In this document: in pieces, positions 61,834 to 64,000 of the stretch
Layout of the letters: each line of letters begins with the position of its first letter
How positions within the stretch are numbered: the stretch's first letter is position 1
From: 'Nostoc azollae' 0708
GTDB lineage: Bacteria; Cyanobacteriota; Cyanobacteriia; Cyanobacteriales; Nostocaceae
Direction of reading: 5' to 3'
DNA length: 64,000 nucleotides
Assembly (NCBI RefSeq): GCF_000196515.1
Contig: NC_014248.1
Location: 4,654,001 to 4,718,000, forward strand
Notes under the pieces: generated by a model
Database searches by the model: none
What the model was told of the DNA's origin: nothing
Seen by the model: the letters and a program-made list of their open reading frames with translations, nothing else
Position numbers and translations under genes: made by a program

Positions 61834-64000
61834 TTGAAACGAGCATTGAAGAAGAGAGTAAAGGCTGTGTTAAACAATAACCCCAACAGCGATGCTGCCC
61901 CGGTCGAGCAGTTAAATGAGACAAATCACAAAGCAAACTGCCGGGCTAGAACCCAAGCCGCTATGATAGGCTTGGCAATCTCAATGGGCGCAACCAGCCT
62001 TTTGGTGACTCGACAAAGCGATCAAGCCCAAGCAGCGGCTCCTGTTGGCAGTCAAAAAGCAGCCTCAACGATTCCTGCTGTTTCTGACACTGAGATAAAA
62101 TTTGCCGCCACCAAGCTGGAGTCCCAAGCAGTCTCTTCAGCGAGGTTGCCTGAAAATCCTGTTATTCTGGAACCAACAGCAGTTTCGCAAGTGCCTGGGC
62201 TTGAAGCTAAATGGCCGATTACAGTCAACGAAATGGCTGTCCAAATTCCTACATCAGAAGCTGACAAAAATGCTATCTACTTGGAATCCCACGTAAATCA
62301 GGGATTTAAGACTAACTCAGTTCAATCCAGATTACAAACAGCCAACCAATTACCTGAAATCAGAGTACAAAAACTATCCAGCAGTCAAGGTATTGCAGGT
62401 TCTCAACCCACAACCGTAATTGTGGAATCAGCAAACACAGTCAGCAATGATGTTGATGCACAACTGAAAGCGCAGCAAGAATTTGCCCTGAATCGCTTAC
62501 AGGAAAAATCGAACCGATTAAAAAATCGTTTAGCCGAGTTGCGGTCTAACGATACTCAAAAGCTACCACAAACTCGTAAGATTGAAATAGCACAACCAAC
62601 AACTGTAGCTGACAAAACTGTAGCAGCACAATCGGAAGAAGCGACAGATAGCAGCCAAGCTAGTTTGATATCCAGGTTAAAAGAGGAAAAACAAACAAGT
62701 GCAGGAATGCAGAAGGTAACATCATCTGCACCAGCCGCACCTAAAGTTGTTGCCCAATCATTTGGGACAACCTATGAAGTCAGACCTGGAGATACATTAG
62801 CTGAGATTGCCAGTAATTACGGTATTTCAGTCTCAGAACTAGTTAAAGCTAATAATCTAGCAGACCCCAATCAATTACAAATCAGTCAACAACTGATTAT
62901 TCCCACAGCTATAGCAGAACGGAGCAGTTACGACCAGTCAACTCTAGCAGTTCAGCGTACTTTCGTCCAGTCCAACAATATTGCCACAGTTGCTAGTTCT
63001 CCTCTGAACAAACTTGATTTAGATGCCAGTCTACCTCAAGTCTCACAGCCATCAGGAGTCAGAAATAGCAACTCTGCTGTTATTTCTATTCCCAAAGTTA
63101 AGGAAAACCAATTTCAGGTCAATACTCCGGCTGCTACCACCAATAGCGTTAGCATTACTGTCCCTGTAGCTCACGATAATGAGCAACAGTCAGGAGAAAA
63201 TGACCTATCTTCCCCTATGCCTTATAGTGTTGGTGGTGAAACTCCATCACGCGATCGCGTCACCAAAATCCCAACGGCTCAAAAACAACCTCAAAAGGTA
63301 GCCAAGGTCAAAGGTAACGAACGTCTCCGCAGCTTACAAGTAGAAATTGAGAGACTACGCGAAAAATATCGTCCTCAAGAGTCTGGTGTAACTGTACAAA
63401 CACCGAGTGCAAGCGATGATTCCACAGCGCCAGTTGCAATCGAAATAGGCAATCTATTTGCCCCCTCTAGAGTTAATTCTCAACGGAATGCGGTAGCAAT
63501 TCCTGTACCAAGACCAATACTACCCAGTTACAGAGAACAACCTGTTAAGCCCCAATTGCGTGCTGCTCGTCCCATGAACGAGCCAATTAACCCAGAATTC
63601 CTGCCCAATCAAACAACTTCATCTGGTAATTTTGATCGCAATAACTCATCTGGTATCAGATTGGTTGTTCCTTCTCCTAGTCTTAACTCGACCGACTCCT
63701 TGGGTAAATTGCGAGGAACCAGAGTATCCCCAGCATTACCACCATTAGCGGCAGTTGATTTATACCTGCCTAAAAATGTTGACCAAAATAGTAATCCTCA
63801 ATCTACCTCTTCAGCATCTTACATTTGGCCTGCTAAGGGTGTTCTCACATCTGGCTATGGTTGGCGCTGGGGCAGAATGCACAGAGGTATTGACATTGCT
63901 AACGGTGTAGGCACACCAATTTATGCATCTGCTCCCGGTGTGGTAGAAAGAGCAGGTTGGAATAACGGTGGTTATGGCAATGTGGTTGATATCCGTCATC
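61834..64000 (+). CDS. LysM and M23-domain murein endopeptidase (3' end outside window)
   Basis: The frame is open from TTG 61834 to the window end (722 codons) and is preceded by a perfect AGGAGGT at the right distance, which decides the unusual TTG start. It begins LKRALKKRVKAVLNNNPNSD (first residue Met). Order: basic N-terminus, one membrane segment (about 47-63; AAMIGLAISMGATSLLVT), a helical segment (LKAQQEFALNRLQEKSNRLK), a LysM domain at about 312-357 (YEVRPGDTLAEIASNYGISV), a long Pro/Ser-rich linker, and from about 663 an M23 peptidase (GVLTSGYGWRWGRMHRGIDI) with the zinc-ligand pattern HRGID. It is an NlpD/EnvC-type envelope protein that would act on peptidoglycan. The last catalytic His is outside. 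Confidence 0.9.
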   Translation, partial: MKRALKKRVKAVLNNNPNSDAAPVEQLNETNHKANCRARTQAAMIGLAISMGATSLLVTRQSDQAQAAAPVGSQKAASTIPAVSDTEIKFAATKLESQAVSSARLPENPVILEPTAVSQVPGLEAKWPITVNEMAVQIPTSEADKNAIYLESHVNQGFKTNSVQSRLQTANQLPEIRVQKLSSSQGIAGSQPTTVIVESANTVSNDVDAQLKAQQEFALNRLQEKSNRLKNRLAELRSNDTQKLPQTRKIEIAQPTTVADKTVAAQSEEATDSSQASLISRLKEEKQTSAGMQKVTSSAPAAPKVVAQSFGTTYEVRPGDTLAEIASNYGISVSELVKANNLADPNQLQISQQLIIPTAIAERSSYDQSTLAVQRTFVQSNNIATVASSPLNKLDLDASLPQVSQPSGVRNSNSAVISIPKVKENQFQVNTPAATTNSVSITVPVAHDNEQQSGENDLSSPMPYSVGGETPSRDRVTKIPTAQKQPQKVAKVKGNERLRSLQVEIERLREKYRPQESGVTVQTPSASDDSTAPVAIEIGNLFAPSRVNSQRNAVAIPVPRPILPSYREQPVKPQLRAARPMNEPINPEFLPNQTTSSGNFDRNNSSGIRLVVPSPSLNSTDSLGKLRGTRVSPALPPLAAVDLYLPKNVDQNSNPQSTSSASYIWPAKGVLTSGYGWRWGRMHRGIDIANGVGTPIYASAPGVVERAGWNNGGYGNVVDIRH

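Overview
The window looks like a chromosomal segment of a heterocyst-type (Nostocales) cyanobacterium whose genome is eroding. Cyanobacterial markers are a magnesium-chelatase ChlD, a high-light-inducible Hlip, a SigF-type sigma factor, a cyanobacterial-type glutamate-cysteine ligase, an SLH/OprB-type porin, a TamB-like giant protein, many GCGATCGC (HIP1) octamers and intergenic heptamer tandem repeats typical of heterocystous species. Intact housekeeping genes alternate with heavily broken genes and dead insertion sequences. That pattern resembles an obligate symbiont such as the Azolla cyanobiont; this species guess is inference.

Layout. 1-1593: end of an RqcH/NFACT gene. 1860-7186: a zinc-uptake locus with a divergent porin, znuA, znuC, a broken SmtB/ArsR regulator and znuB, followed by tRNA-Phe. 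7341-8395: two MITE-like elements and a dead Uma2 gene. 8396-20625: core genes murQ, a DUF3110 gene, tamB, sigF, chlD and rnc, with Uma2 and XisI remnants before rnc. 21117-22231: a MITE, then a c-di-AMP (ydaO-type) riboswitch leading into a universal-stress-protein-like gene. 22826-26608: an IS1634-type remnant and an ArsB/SLC13-like permease gene split by a dead IS701 element. 26907-30831: hlip and a 1010-aa membrane protein with tandem repeats. 30952-41087: a second IS701 copy, dead rhomboid, dead kinase-TPR, an intact Ser/Thr kinase, a GTPase-DUF697 gene and a dead histidine kinase. 41174-45011: a DUF937 gene, fni and sppA. 45178-52305: two inverted IS66 copies around a dead pentapeptide gene, a nitrilase-family gene and fba. 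52306-58923: a truncated histone-deacetylase-like gene and a broken operon of a Dna2/NAM7-type helicase, a 45-codon ORF and a PLD-type nuclease, possibly a former defence module. 59056-64000: gshA, trmL and the start of a LysM-M23 peptidase gene.

Two themes link the region. First, the zinc genes form one functional unit: the metal-binding lipoprotein (ZnuA), ATPase (ZnuC) and permease (ZnuB), with a Zur-box-like palindrome in the divergent promoter and a nearby metalloregulator that carries a stop codon. Second, the decay has a recognisable signature. Nearly every premature stop in the broken host genes is TAA/TAG where glutamine fits, or TGA where arginine or tryptophan fits, as expected from C-to-T/G-to-A transitions. 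The IS66 and IS701 copies share older, different lesions, so they seem to have been duplicated after they were already dead.

No CRISPR array, rRNA, prophage or replication origin was seen.
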